A stretch of DNA of 64,000 nt. Origin: Candidatus Iainarchaeum sp. (GTDB lineage Archaea > Iainarchaeota > Iainarchaeia > Iainarchaeales > UBA10219). Within the stretch, counting starts at the first letter, position 1. Each line of letters opens with the position of its first letter. The stretch is taken from assembly GCA_018304425.1 (NCBI GenBank), contig JAGVWE010000003.1, positions 138,413 through 202,412 of the forward strand. Reading direction: 5' to 3'. The notes under the pieces were generated by a model. That model was not told where the DNA came from. It saw only the letters and a program-made list of their open reading frames with translations, and did no database searches. Of this stretch, positions 8,463 to 17,243 are shown in pieces. Made by a program: the position numbers and the translations under genes.

Positions 8463-9134
8463 TCAAACAATCCGTCCATCCCTCACGTGCACTACGCGTT
8501 CCGCGTAGTCCGCGATGTCGGGTTCGTGCGTGATGACCACAATGGTGCGGCCCTGCTTCTCGTGCAAGCCGACCAAGAAATCCATGATTTCGTCCTTGGT
8601 CGCGGAGTCCACGTTGCCGGTGGGTTCGTCCGCGAGGATGAGCGGTGGGCCAGTTGACAGGGCGCGCGCGATGGCCACGCGTTGGCGTTCCCCTCCGGAG
8701 AGCTGGGCCGGGAAATGAGTCAACCGGTGCCCAAGGCCCACCAGCTTCAAGAGCTTCCGGGCGCGTTCCCCCATTTCCTGTTCGCCGAAGTCATGGATGC
8801 GGAGGGGCAGCAACACGTTTTCGAGGACGTTGAGGGTGGGGTATAAGTTGAACATCTGGAAGATGAAGCCGATTTTGCGGCCCCGGATACGGGCCAACTC
8901 GCTTTCGCGGAGGCTGGAAACCGGTTGCCCATCCAGCCAGACCTCGCCCCGCGTGGGAACGTCCAGGCAACCGATGAGGTTCAACAGGGTGGACTTGCCC
9001 GAGCCGCTGGGCCCCATGACGGCCACGAACTCCCCTGGCTTGACTGCAAGGTTGACGCCCCGCACGGCCTGGACTTCGACTTCCTCCATTTGATAGGTCT
9101 TCCAGACGTTTCGCAATTCGATGACCGGCCGCAT
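8463..9134 (-). CDS. LolD/MacB-type ABC transporter ATPase
   Basis: 223 residues. Walker [10 protein letters not shown] is at 41-49, the Q-loop lies in [20 protein letters not shown], the signature LSGGERQR is at about 144-151, and Walker B is LILADEPT at about 165. The length and sequence are typical of ATPases that pair with MacB/FtsX permeases. It is the first gene of the operon, followed after 20 nt by the CARDB-like gene. A TATA element at 9155-9166, about 25 nt upstream, makes the mRNA leaderless; the same element faces the divergent regulator at 9211. Confidence 0.95.
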   Translation of the reverse strand: MRPVIELRNVWKTYQMEEVEVQAVRGVNLAVKPGEFVAVMGPSGSGKSTLLNLIGCLDVPTRGEVWLDGQPVSSLRESELARIRGRKIGFIFQMFNLYPTLNVLENVLLPLRIHDFGEQEMGERARKLLKLVGLGHRLTHFPAQLSGGERQRVAIARALSTGPPLILADEPTGNVDSATKDEIMDFLVGLHEKQGRTIVVITHEPDIADYAERVVHVRDGRIV

Positions 9135-9154
9135 GGTTTAAATGTAGGACGCAA

Positions 9155-9166
9155 CCCTTAATATAC
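9155..9166. promoter_or_regulatory. TATA element shared by divergent genes 9134(-) and 9211(+)
   Basis: CCTTAATATACG reads as a TATA box on both strands. It is about 25 nt before the ATPase start on the minus strand and about 45 nt before the regulator start on the plus strand, and is one of only two AT-rich islands in the 76-bp gap (a second, GTTTAAAT, is at 9136-9143). Confidence 0.5.
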
Positions 9167-9210
9167 GTTGAGTGAAACCAGTTGAAACGGGAAACGAGGT
9201 GAAACGACTG

Positions 9211-9726
9211 ATGTCGACGGCGAAAAGGCACTCGTATGTCATGGTATTGGCCTTCTTGTATGCCGGCTTCTCCCTGGTTTTAACACTGCTGGTGGTGTAC
9301 CACCTCTTCTGGCGCCCGGAGGGCGGCGGCTTTGGCTTCCTGCCCCCGGGTGGCCGCGGTCACTCTCCCCTGTCTCCCTGGGCCTTAATCACTTCCGCGC
9401 CCTTCGTGGTGCTCTTGGCCGGCGGCCTCATCTCCCTATTCGCCGGCTACTCGATTTGGCAGTTGACGCGCAAAAAAGAGGTCCACGCGGCCCGGCACGG
9501 CGTCATGAACGCGTTACTGTTGCCCAATGAAGCCCGCCTCATCGGGTTGTTGAAGGCCTCCGAGAACGGCTTGACGCAGTCCAGGCTAGTGGTGGAGTCC
9601 GGCCTCTCCAAGGTGCAAGTGCACCGCATCGTCAAGAAACTGGAATCCCAGGACATCCTCTCCAAGCACAAGTACGGCTTGACCAACAAGCTCGTGCTCG
9701 CCAAGGACTACGCGGAACCAGCGTGA
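9211..9726 (+). CDS. Membrane-anchored winged-helix regulator
   Basis: 171 residues; the ATG at 9211 is preceded by GAGGTG at 9196-9201. There are two TM helices (VMVLAFLYAGFSLVLTLLVV near 10-30, and WALITSAPFVVLLAGGLISL near 55-80) with a Gly/Pro-rich loop between, then a cytoplasmic winged helix: LIGLLKASENGLTQSRLVVE, SGLSKVQVHRIVKKLESQDIL and the wing KHKYGLTNKLVL. This matches the archaeal membrane-associated regulator type (COG2512-like). It is divergent from the MacB-like operon and shares its promoter, so it may sense an envelope signal and control that exporter. This last point is inference from position. Confidence 0.8.
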   Translation: MSTAKRHSYVMVLAFLYAGFSLVLTLLVVYHLFWRPEGGGFGFLPPGGRGHSPLSPWALITSAPFVVLLAGGLISLFAGYSIWQLTRKKEVHAARHGVMNALLLPNEARLIGLLKASENGLTQSRLVVESGLSKVQVHRIVKKLESQDILSKHKYGLTNKLVLAKDYAEPA

Positions 9727-9739
9727 CGTCCGGCTTCGC

Positions 9740-10135
9740 TCAGGCCTTCGCCTTCTCTCCAAAGCACATTTCCGTTTTCGACTCGGTGCCTGGGACGCTG
9801 AAGACCACGCAGCCGTTGCCGACCGCTTTTTCGTTGCCCCTAAAGTGCTCCAGCGCGGTCTCGTCCAGGTAAAAGTCGGCCGTGACAGTCGAGTCCTTGG
9901 CTATGAGGTGGCAGAGCTTCCCTGCGCCCTCCAACCGGTCGCTGGAATAGTCCTCCAAGCCCACGATGGAAGGCATGTAATACTTCATGCCAATTTGGTC
10001 ACCGGGTTGGCACCATTGGCCGCCAAGGCTTCCGCCCTTCAAGCCCTTCATGGTTTGGGTGATGTCCTTGGACGAACAGCCGGCAAGCAGCAAAAGCAGG
10101 AGCAACAAACCCATTGCAAGCCAAGCGCGTTTCAC
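9740..10135 (-). CDS. Small secreted lipoprotein
   Basis: 131 residues. The GTG at 10135 is chosen because it lies just after the stop of the upstream gene (10137) and has an AAGGTGAG site about 6 nt before it; a longer start would overlap that gene. The signal is a poly-Leu core ending at LAGC. The mature part has three Cys residues (QWCQ, KLCH, GNGCVV, then EMCF) and no recognised domain. It is co-transcribed with the Cys-rich secreted protein upstream and probably acts with it on the cell surface. Confidence 0.7.
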   Translation of the reverse strand: MKRAWLAMGLLLLLLLLAGCSSKDITQTMKGLKGGSLGGQWCQPGDQIGMKYYMPSIVGLEDYSSDRLEGAGKLCHLIAKDSTVTADFYLDETALEHFRGNEKAVGNGCVVFSVPGTESKTEMCFGEKAKA

Positions 10136-10136
10136 G

Positions 10137-11435
10137 TCACTCACCTTTCCTGAACTCAAAGTACTGCGAGGAAATGCCGATGCTGTTCAAAATGCTGGTA
10201 GAAGTCTCGGAACCGCTGGGGCTCGTGCCTCCCGTGGGCACCAACTGGAAGTAGGTGCAGTCGCTGCTCGTGGAGAGGTTGCCGCGCACCGTGTAAGGCT
10301 CGGCAATCGAGCCCGTCATGGTAAAGGCCTTGTCGTCAAACGAACCCGAGAGATAGGCCACGGCGCCCGGAATGTTGTTGTATTCGTTGAAGACCGAGGC
10401 CTGGAAGCCCTGGTTGGAGCCCGTGACCTCGGCCCGACCCACCTTGAGACTGCCCTGCACCCAGTTCCAGGTGCCCATGAAGCTGCAGGCGGCCTCCGGT
10501 GGCTGCGCGGGAGGCAACTCGACGGGGGGCCGCTTGACGGGAGGGAGCGGCGGTTGGGTGGGCGGCTGTTCCGTGGGCGGGTAGTAGGGCGGTTGCTCGG
10601 CAGGCGGCGTGTATGGCGGCTGCGGAGGCGTTTCCATGCTTTCCCCTTTCTTGAGGACGGACTGCAGCAAGTCCACGAGTTGCTGGGTGCGCTCGGGGCC
10701 CAAGGCGTTCAAGAGCTGGCGGAGGTTCCGCGTGTTGTGGACGAAGTGCGCGTAAATGAGTTCGCTCATCATCGAGTCCAAGCCCGGGACGAGGAAGGTG
10801 TCGCCGCGGGGCGCGTATTTTATGAGGGACTTTATTTCGTCGGGCGCGTGCTCGACCATCAACTCCATGACGTCGTCGGGGATGCTGGACACCAGGCGCT
10901 TGAGGTTTTCCTTCACCGTCTTCGGGTCGAGGCAGACCGTGTGCAGGTCGTCAAACTGGCCCTCGCATTCGCACTTTTTTCCGTTCACCGAGAGGGAGGA
11001 GTTCGCGGGGCAGCCGTCGTCGCGGCCGTGGACGTAGAAATTGTAGAAGAATTCCTCGAGGTCGCGGCCCTGCGCGCGGACGGCGTTGCAGACGGCCGAA
11101 AACTTATCGCCATAGTGAAGCGGCCGGCACTGGCCGCTGGCAAAGCATTTATTGCAGTCCTTGACCAGGACTTCGGCTTCCGTTTCGGCGTCAATGGGTC
11201 GTCCGTCATCAGAGTAACCGCCGGGGCCATACTTCCAGGGCTCCTGGATGCATTGCTGGCTGCACTTGTTCAGAACCTTCCACTCGCATTGCACGAACTT
11301 CTGGCAAGCCTTGGCGCATTCCGCGGCGCAGACCGCGTAAAGGGCGCGGTCCTTGGAAACGGTGTAGTTGGCTGCCCAGACAGAAGCCGCAAGCAAGACC
11401 AAAAACGCTCCCACTAACCCCCAACCATGCTTCAT
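10137..11435 (-). CDS. Secreted Cys-rich protein with Pro-rich linker
   Basis: 432 residues. A Sec signal (GLVGAFLVLLAASVWA) lacks a lipobox. Residues about 30-155 are Cys-rich (for example CAAECAKACQKFVQCEWK, and CECEG), then a helical segment to about 270, a Pro/Gln/Glu linker (about 272-310) and a C-terminal beta-rich domain beginning CSFMGTWNWVQGSLKVG, which looks like the beginning of a lipocalin or similar barrel. It should be exported with disulfides. The TATA CCTATAAATACG (minus strand, 11469-11480) is about 35-40 nt upstream. No known family; operon with the lipoprotein at 9740-10135. Confidence 0.7.
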   Translation of the reverse strand: MKHGWGLVGAFLVLLAASVWAANYTVSKDRALYAVCAAECAKACQKFVQCEWKVLNKCSQQCIQEPWKYGPGGYSDDGRPIDAETEAEVLVKDCNKCFASGQCRPLHYGDKFSAVCNAVRAQGRDLEEFFYNFYVHGRDDGCPANSSLSVNGKKCECEGQFDDLHTVCLDPKTVKENLKRLVSSIPDDVMELMVEHAPDEIKSLIKYAPRGDTFLVPGLDSMMSELIYAHFVHNTRNLRQLLNALGPERTQQLVDLLQSVLKKGESMETPPQPPYTPPAEQPPYYPPTEQPPTQPPLPPVKRPPVELPPAQPPEAACSFMGTWNWVQGSLKVGRAEVTGSNQGFQASVFNEYNNIPGAVAYLSGSFDDKAFTMTGSIAEPYTVRGNLSTSSDCTYFQLVPTGGTSPSGSETSTSILNSIGISSQYFEFRKGE

Positions 11436-11545
11436 GGGCTTGGCCCACGGAATAACGTTGACCCCGTATTTATAGGTTTCGTTCGGGGTTAGGCGGGCTC
11501 ATAGGGCCGCAAAAGGAATAAATAGGCGGGCGGCATAATGCATGC

Positions 11546-12490
11546 ATGCGACGCATGCCGCCAGCCAAACGCCGGCCTTACCCCAACGCTTCCAACCTCG
11601 CCCCGGAAATCGCCGAACGTGGCAGGGCCTTTGACGACGCACCCGAACCCGGGCCACGTACGCGCAGGCAAGTCATCGCTGACGCCAAAGCCTACCTGCG
11701 CGCGGCAAGCACGGTGAAGAACAGGACGCCCGAACAGATACTGGATATCAAGCGGGCACGGCAGCGGCAAATGAGGAACCGGCGATGGCATCCAAGGTGG
11801 CGCTTGAAGAACCTCCTGAAACACGATGCAGAACTCCGCAAGGCCTACCACCGGCTGGGCCCCGCAACGCATGATTCCCCAAAACGCATCCTGGGCAGGG
11901 CGCTTGCCGTCGCAGAAGCCGCAGAAATCGCAAGAGGGGGAACGGGGCGCACGGCCGTGCGGAGGGTCTTGGCCAAGCTACGGGCACACTGGCCCCCCTA
12001 TGTGACGGTAGCCGCCATGGCAGAGCTTAACCGAGCGGATCCGACTACCCGGCGGTTCACCCGCATCCGCAGCGAGAACCTGGCCAACCCCAGCCAATTT
12101 CCAAAAGAAAAAAAGAACCGCATCGTGACTGCTTGGGAAACCGCGGGCAAGGAAATCAAGGGTGCCTGGCGGCGGCTGCGAGCGGAAGATCGAAAGATAT
12201 CGCTGGGCGACATCAGCTGGGTGCTGGTCGAACGCGGACTGAAAAGGCTGCCGCCCCGCAGGGACTCCCATCAGGCCTTTTTCACGGGACTCACCAGCGA
12301 GCGAACACGGCCACTTGGGCTCTCACCGTTCCAGACCCTCGTGCTGGCCGAACTCCGGACTCCACAGTCCATCGTGGAGATTGCCGTGAAACTCGGCGTG
12401 GACCCGGCACAGGTGTCCCGCGCCCGCCTACGAATCCTGAGAAAGGCCGGCGTGTGGCGCCCTGAAAGACACCGGTCACCGGGAAGATAG
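11546..12490 (+). CDS. Arg-rich orphan protein with C-terminal helix-turn-helix
   Basis: 314 residues, very basic throughout, starting MRRMPPAKRRPYPNASN. The last 60 residues fit a helix-turn-helix: LSPFQTLVLAELRTPQSIVE, then IAVKLGVDPAQVSRARLRIL. The rest has helical Arg/Lys segments without a recognisable domain. A TATA-like GAATAAATAGG (11514-11524) about 25 nt upstream makes 11546 the likely leaderless start. A nucleic-acid-binding role is inferred from charge and the HTH. It ends about 60 nt before the RPA-like gene, which has its own TATA. Confidence 0.6.
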   Translation: MRRMPPAKRRPYPNASNLAPEIAERGRAFDDAPEPGPRTRRQVIADAKAYLRAASTVKNRTPEQILDIKRARQRQMRNRRWHPRWRLKNLLKHDAELRKAYHRLGPATHDSPKRILGRALAVAEAAEIARGGTGRTAVRRVLAKLRAHWPPYVTVAAMAELNRADPTTRRFTRIRSENLANPSQFPKEKKNRIVTAWETAGKEIKGAWRRLRAEDRKISLGDISWVLVERGLKRLPPRRDSHQAFFTGLTSERTRPLGLSPFQTLVLAELRTPQSIVEIAVKLGVDPAQVSRARLRILRKAGVWRPERHRSPGR

Positions 12491-12552
12491 CCTGCACCTT
12501 TAAATAGTTCCTCGGCCCAGATGGTATAGCTCCCAAGAATTGTTTGAATCCA

Positions 12553-12915
12553 GTGATTGCCTTGCAGGTTGGAGAGTTGCGGCCTTACGCGAAAAAAGTG
12601 GAAGTAATCGTCAAAGTACTCGACAAGAACGAGGCCAGGGAAGTCCACTCCAAGCTTGACAACCGAAACCACTCCGTCACCGAGGCGCTCGTCGGGGATT
12701 CCTCGGGAACCATCCTGCTCACTCTCTGGGATGACGCCATCGACAAGCTCGTCACCGGCAAATGCTACAAGCTCTCCAACGCCTTCACGTCTCTCTTCAA
12801 GAACACGCTGCGCTTGAACCTCGGCAGGTACGGCAAGCTCGAAGATCACCCCGAAGACGTGGCAGCCAACGCCCACCACAACCTGTCCGAGAAAGAGTTC
12901 GAGGGCCGAGGGTAA
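12553..12915 (+). CDS. RPA-like single OB-fold single-stranded DNA-binding protein
   Basis: About 120 residues. The sequence VGELRPYAKKVEVIVKVLDK, then EALVGDSSGTILLTLWDDAIDKL and YKLSNAFTSLFKNTLRLNLGRYG is the pattern of archaeal replication protein A OB folds. The start is uncertain: GTG at 12553 is chosen, but TTG at 12544 would add three residues. The TATA CTTTAAATAG (12498-12508) implies a start near 12530. It should bind single-stranded DNA or act as a small RPA accessory. It lacks the zinc finger and extra OB folds of large RPA subunits. Confidence 0.8.
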   Translation: MIALQVGELRPYAKKVEVIVKVLDKNEAREVHSKLDNRNHSVTEALVGDSSGTILLTLWDDAIDKLVTGKCYKLSNAFTSLFKNTLRLNLGRYGKLEDHPEDVAANAHHNLSEKEFEGRG

Positions 12916-12934
12916 GGTTGCGGGCCGGCGGGCT

Positions 12935-13924
12935 TCAGGACGGGAGTTCCTGGCCGGGAAACTTGGCGGCGAAACGGCGACGCAGTTCGACCACGTCTGC
13001 CCGGCTGAAATGGGCCGGGTGGGTGCGCAAGAGCCTCGAGAGCGCGGTGACGTCGGCCCCTCCAGGATTCCGGGCACTGGCCAAAAGGAGTGCGGCAGCC
13101 CGGACATAGTGCTTTTTTTCATAGGCCTTCGCAATGGCAGCGGCATAGCGGTTCTTCGGGGACTGGATTCTACCGGGACGCTTCCGAGAAAGCGAATAGG
13201 GCACTTCGGGGAGCGGCTCGTGGAAGCGCAGACGATAATTCCGCCGGACAATCTCTCGCTCGGTCTCCCTCAGCGGGGTCTCCAAAGAGGCGTTCCCGAA
13301 GATCAGCCGGATCTTGATTCTCGCCCCTGGAGTGCCTTCGAGGATATACCATTGCAACGCATCGAACACCCTTCCATCCCTCATCGCGGCTGCCCCCTCT
13401 TCCTCGTATCGCTCGGCCGGCCGAAGCATGCTGCTCAGCGACCTGGTGGTCTCAGGCTCGACGTAGCGAGGACTCACGTCCCCAGATGAAAGCCATGCGC
13501 GCACGCGCTCCGACATCCGGTGGATGGTGCCGAACTCGTCGCAATAGGGGCCGAGCGCCTCGACGAGTTCCCTCGCTTTTTCGTGGTCGGTCTTCGCCAG
13601 GTGCTCCGCGACCGCCAGGGCCTTCTGCTGCAGGTAACGTCTGAAGGTCTGCCTGACGCTGGCGTCGCGGATGGCGAGGAAGTTCTCGGCCAAGCGGAAC
13701 CACTTGTACACGTCCGGGACCTCGACCCCGGTGTTCCGGAAGAAGGTCCGTGCCCTCCGCTCCGCGAGCTCGTGCCGGCCGTGCAGGAAATCTAAGTCCA
13801 CGGCAGCGGAGACCGCATCGAGGGCCTTGGAGAGAGTCCTCTGCAGGGTTACCCGTTTCGCCTCAGGCAGTTTCCCACGCCCGCGGGTGAGGCCATGCCG
13901 TGCCCTGGAGGGAATCGCCGCCAT
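12935..13924 (-). CDS. Large Arg-rich orphan protein
   Basis: 329 residues, rich in Arg and Ala, predicted almost entirely helical. It starts MAAIPSRARHGLTRGRGK; a TATA (GATTAAATAG on the minus strand, 13946-13956) about 27 nt upstream supports a leaderless start. Repeated helical pairs such as AEHLAKTDHEKARELVEALG and AIAKAYEKKHYVRAAALLLA resemble TPR-like or HEAT-like helices, without a clear match. Function unknown. It converges on the RPA-like gene with an 18-nt gap. Confidence 0.6.
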   Translation of the reverse strand: MAAIPSRARHGLTRGRGKLPEAKRVTLQRTLSKALDAVSAAVDLDFLHGRHELAERRARTFFRNTGVEVPDVYKWFRLAENFLAIRDASVRQTFRRYLQQKALAVAEHLAKTDHEKARELVEALGPYCDEFGTIHRMSERVRAWLSSGDVSPRYVEPETTRSLSSMLRPAERYEEEGAAAMRDGRVFDALQWYILEGTPGARIKIRLIFGNASLETPLRETEREIVRRNYRLRFHEPLPEVPYSLSRKRPGRIQSPKNRYAAAIAKAYEKKHYVRAAALLLASARNPGGADVTALSRLLRTHPAHFSRADVVELRRRFAAKFPGQELPS

Positions 13925-14031
13925 GCAAAAACTAGCCTCCGCCCCCCTATTTAATCGTTTCGAGTAGGGGGGTGGACGGGACCAAGGCCCGGAGCACTCC
14001 TTAAAACCCTTTCTCCCCCCAAACTGAGTCT

Positions 14032-14109
14032 ATGAACGGCAGAAGGGATCTAGAAATACTCCGGCAAATACCTCTCAGAAGGGGCCTTCGGCAAATTCTG
14101 CGGTACTAG
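14032..14109 (+). CDS. Candidate 25-residue basic micro-ORF upstream of tRNA-Ile
   Basis: The ATG at 14032 is about 27 nt downstream of a TATA-like CTCCTTAAAACCC (13998-14010), the usual leaderless geometry here. It encodes a 25-residue peptide with an internal echo, LRQI at residues 10-13 and again at 19-22, in an amphipathic basic context. The same stretch could instead be a noncoding RNA, since the repeated sequence CGGCAAAT lies in it twice. It occupies the gap between the Arg-rich gene and tRNA-Ile. Confidence 0.3.
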   Translation: MNGRRDLEILRQIPLRRGLRQILRY

Positions 14110-14180
14110 CGCCGCGCCCAGCCGTTCGAATACCCCGTTTTTTAAACCTGTTTCCCTTGAAAACAATGGAACTAGGCCCG

Positions 14181-14254
14181 GGGCCCGTAGCTCAGCCTGG
14201 CAGAGCATTGGTCTTATACACCAAGCGCCGGCGGTTCAAATCCGCCCGGGCCCA
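14181..14254 (+). tRNA. tRNA-Ile, anticodon UAU
   Basis: A perfect cloverleaf: acceptor GGGCCCG/CGGGCCC with discriminator A, D-stem GCTC/GAGC, anticodon stem TTGGT/ACCAA around the 7-nt loop CTTATAC, T-stem GGCGG/CCGCC around TTCAAAT. The anticodon is TAT at 14215-14217, which reads AUA. No intron is needed and CCA is not encoded. A TATA (GTTTTTTAAACC, 14135-14147) lies about 35 nt upstream. Most archaea read AUA with a CAU anticodon modified to agmatidine, so UAU is uncommon. The gene ends 23 nt before ileS. Confidence 0.93.
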
Positions 14255-14277
14255 TTCCAGCGCGAGGCGCTCAACCC

Positions 14278-17181
14278 ATGACCGACAAGAAAAACCTGGA
14301 GCCCTTCACCCTCCAAAAAGAAGAAGAAGTGAAGGCCTTCTGGAAGCAGGCGGGCGTTCCCGAAAAGGTGCGGAAGCAGCACGCGGGCAAGGGCAAGCCC
14401 TATTACTTCATGGACGGGCCGCCTTACGCGACCGGCCACATCCACATGGGAACGGCCTTGAACAAGGTGTTGAAGGACGTGGCTTTGCGCTCCAAGCGCA
14501 TGGAGGGCTTCGATGTCTTCGACCGGCCCGGCTATGACACGCATGGCCTGCCCATCGAGCACCAAATCGAGAAGGAACTGGGCTTCAAGGTGAAAGCCGA
14601 CATCGAACGGTTTGGGGTCAAGCCCTTCGTGGAGAAATGCAGGGAGTACGCGACGCGCTTCATCGGCACCATGAACGAGGAATTCGGGAACCTCGGCGTG
14701 TGGATGGACTGGAAGAACCCGTACCTGACGCTGAGCAACGAGTACGTGGAAGCCATCTGGTGGACGTTCAAGACCGCCTACGAAAAGGACTTGTTGTACT
14801 TGGACAGCTACTCGGTGCACGTATGCCCCCGGTGCGCGACCGCCGTGGCGTACAACGAGATAGAGTATTCCAAGGTCGGCGACGCCAGCGTCTACTACAA
14901 GCTGACCCTAAAAGACCAGCCCAACACCCACCTGGCGGTGTGGACGACCACCCCTTGGACCATCCCCGCCAACCGCGGGGTCATGGTGCATCCAGACTAC
15001 GAGTACGCTTTCGTGGAAACCAGGGAGCACGGCACCCTGGTGGTCGCGAAGGACCTGGTCTCCAAGCTCATGCCCAAGTTCGGCGTCAAAGAGCACCGCG
15101 TGACGCAGGTGAAGAAGGGAGCCGAATTGGTTGGTCTCCGGTATTCCGACCCGCTTGGCAAGCACATGAAAATGTCGTACACGGAAAAGGATTTGCGCGT
15201 CATCCCAAGCCCCCGCTACGTGAACCTCACGGATGGAACTGGCTTGGTGCACTGCGCGCCCGGCCACGGAAGGGAGGACTACGAGGAAGGCAAGCGCCAC
15301 GGCCTGAGCATCGCGTGCCCCGTGGACCTCACGGGCACGCTGAAACCCGAAACCGGGAAGTACGCGGGCAAGCGCGCGAAAATCGTGGACGCGGAAATCG
15401 TGGAAGACTTGAAAGCCGATGGCTTCGTGTTGGGCGAGGAAAAGTACGTGCACGATTATCCCTTCTGCTGGCGGTGCAAGCAGGCCCTGCTCATGCTGGC
15501 CGTGCCCCAGTGGTTTTTCCGCGTGACCAAGCTGCGCGAAAAGATGCTGAAAGAAAACGAGGAAGTCAACTGGGTGCCGGGCTGGATGAAGGACCGCATG
15601 AAGAACTGGCTCGAGAACCTGGGCGACTGGCCGGTTTCCAGGGAACGCTACTGGGGGACGCCGCTGCCCATCTGGCAATGCGGTGCCGCCGATGCCCCGG
15701 GCTGCGGGCACATCGAGGTGTTCGGTTCGGTGGCCGAGCTGGGCGGGAAAGCCAGGCTACCCAAGGAACTGAATCTACACAAGCCGGAGATTGACGGAAT
15801 AACCTTCCCCTGCCTCAAGTGCCGCAAGGAGATGAAGCGCATCCCCCACGTCCTAGACGTCTGGTTCGACGCGGGAGTTTCCTCTTGGGGGGCACTTGAC
15901 TACTCGAGGGACGACCAACTGTTCAAGCGCTATTGGCCGGCCGACCTCAACATCGAGGGCACGGACCAGGTGCGGGGCTGGTGGAACTCCGAAATCATCA
16001 CTTCCACGATTTGCTTTGACGCCAAGCCCTTCAAGAACATCGCCGTGCACGGCATGGTGCTGGACATCACGGGCAGCAAGATGTCCAAGTCAAAGGGCAA
16101 CGTGATTGGGCCCGCGGAAGTCATCGCCAAACACAACCGCGACTACTTGCGCTACTTTTTGGTCAGCGAGAGCCGGGGAGAGGACTTCAACTTCTCGTGG
16201 GATGCCTTCAAGGACATCGGGCGGTTCTTCAACATCCTGTGGAACACGTATAACTTCGCGCAAATGTACGCGTTCGTGGACTTCAAGGAATCCGCGGCGA
16301 AGGCGAAGCTGAACGTCGAAGACCAGTGGATTCTCAGCAAAATGAATTCCCTGGTGAAGAAAGTGCGGGAAGCCTATGACTCCTACGAGTATTTCAAGGC
16401 CCCGGATGCCATCAACCGGTTCGTGTTGGAGGACCTGAGCCGCACCTATGTCAAGCTCATCCGCGACCGCGTTGGAACAAAGGACGGGCGGGGCGCCGAG
16501 GAAACGCTCAACTACTGCCTCGTGACCCTGGCCCGGCTGTTGGCGCCCATTACCCCCCACGTGACCGAATACGTGTACCAGCACTTTAAGGGGCCAAGCC
16601 TTCCGGAAAGCATCCACTTGCTGTCCTTGCCGGAACCCGAGGAAAAGCGGATGGACGCGGGCCTGGAAAAGGAAATGGAGTTGGCCATGGAAATCGCGCA
16701 AGCCACGCTGGCCTTGCGCGAGGAAAAGAAGCTGCGCCTGCGCTGGCCGCTCAACGAGTTGGTCGTGCAGTCGAAGGACGGAAGGGGCGTAGGGCGCGCC
16801 GCGGGCATCCTGGCCACGATGTGCAACGTGAAAAAGGTTTCCGAGGCCACGACGGCCCCCAAGGGAGAGTATGCCAGCAAGCCTGTCGACGAGTTGACTC
16901 TGCACCTCAACACGGCTGCCGATGAAAGGCTGCGCGACGAGTGGGAGGTCAGGGAACTGGTGCGGCGCGTGCAGGAACTGAGGAAAGAAGCAAAGCTCCA
17001 GCCCGGCCAAAAAGTGGACTTGCTGATTGCCTGCGACGACGGCAAATTCCTCGAAGCCCACCGGAAGGCCGTCGAGGAAGAGACGCACACGCGGTTTGTG
17101 AACGGCGAGGGCCTGCCCCCAGCAGGGGAGAAACGCGAGAAGCTATTGGACCGCGTGTTCTACGTCAAGCTGAAGCCCTAG
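14278..17181 (+). CDS. ileS: Isoleucyl-tRNA synthetase
   Basis: 967 residues, normal for the family. The HIGH motif is GHIHMG at about 53-58, KMSKS is SKMSKSKGN at about 600, and DTHGLPIEHQIE and LAVPQWFFRVTKLREKML are typical of IleRS rather than ValRS or LeuRS. The central editing domain contains WTTTPWTIPANRGV. The C-terminal anticodon-binding domain is present. It charges tRNA-Ile in the cytosol. It directly follows tRNA-Ile(UAU) with no visible separate TATA in the 23-nt gap, so it may be co-transcribed with its own substrate tRNA. Confidence 0.97.
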   Translation: MTDKKNLEPFTLQKEEEVKAFWKQAGVPEKVRKQHAGKGKPYYFMDGPPYATGHIHMGTALNKVLKDVALRSKRMEGFDVFDRPGYDTHGLPIEHQIEKELGFKVKADIERFGVKPFVEKCREYATRFIGTMNEEFGNLGVWMDWKNPYLTLSNEYVEAIWWTFKTAYEKDLLYLDSYSVHVCPRCATAVAYNEIEYSKVGDASVYYKLTLKDQPNTHLAVWTTTPWTIPANRGVMVHPDYEYAFVETREHGTLVVAKDLVSKLMPKFGVKEHRVTQVKKGAELVGLRYSDPLGKHMKMSYTEKDLRVIPSPRYVNLTDGTGLVHCAPGHGREDYEEGKRHGLSIACPVDLTGTLKPETGKYAGKRAKIVDAEIVEDLKADGFVLGEEKYVHDYPFCWRCKQALLMLAVPQWFFRVTKLREKMLKENEEVNWVPGWMKDRMKNWLENLGDWPVSRERYWGTPLPIWQCGAADAPGCGHIEVFGSVAELGGKARLPKELNLHKPEIDGITFPCLKCRKEMKRIPHVLDVWFDAGVSSWGALDYSRDDQLFKRYWPADLNIEGTDQVRGWWNSEIITSTICFDAKPFKNIAVHGMVLDITGSKMSKSKGNVIGPAEVIAKHNRDYLRYFLVSESRGEDFNFSWDAFKDIGRFFNILWNTYNFAQMYAFVDFKESAAKAKLNVEDQWILSKMNSLVKKVREAYDSYEYFKAPDAINRFVLEDLSRTYVKLIRDRVGTKDGRGAEETLNYCLVTLARLLAPITPHVTEYVYQHFKGPSLPESIHLLSLPEPEEKRMDAGLEKEMELAMEIAQATLALREEKKLRLRWPLNELVVQSKDGRGVGRAAGILATMCNVKKVSEATTAPKGEYASKPVDELTLHLNTAADERLRDEWEVRELVRRVQELRKEAKLQPGQKVDLLIACDDGKFLEAHRKAVEEETHTRFVNGEGLPPAGEKREKLLDRVFYVKLKP

Positions 17182-17243
17182 TTATCGGCAATCGACGAAG
17201 TAAGTTTATTAAGCAGGTGGGTGCCATTAGTTCCGGAGAATGC

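Noticed and set aside
7807..8466. Treating the two halves of the CARDB gene as separate genes
   Set aside because: The second half has no start signal, and the first ends in unrelated residues right at the break; one frameshifted gene is simpler.
9987..11417. 476-codon frame antisense to the Cys-rich secreted protein
   Set aside because: Shadow of the minus-strand gene; composition dominated by Ala, Gly, Arg, and no promoter.
14213..14219. tRNA-Val or intron-containing reading of the tRNA at 14181
   Set aside because: Stem TTGGT/ACCAA pairs perfectly around a normal 7-nt loop; anticodon UAU is the only consistent reading.
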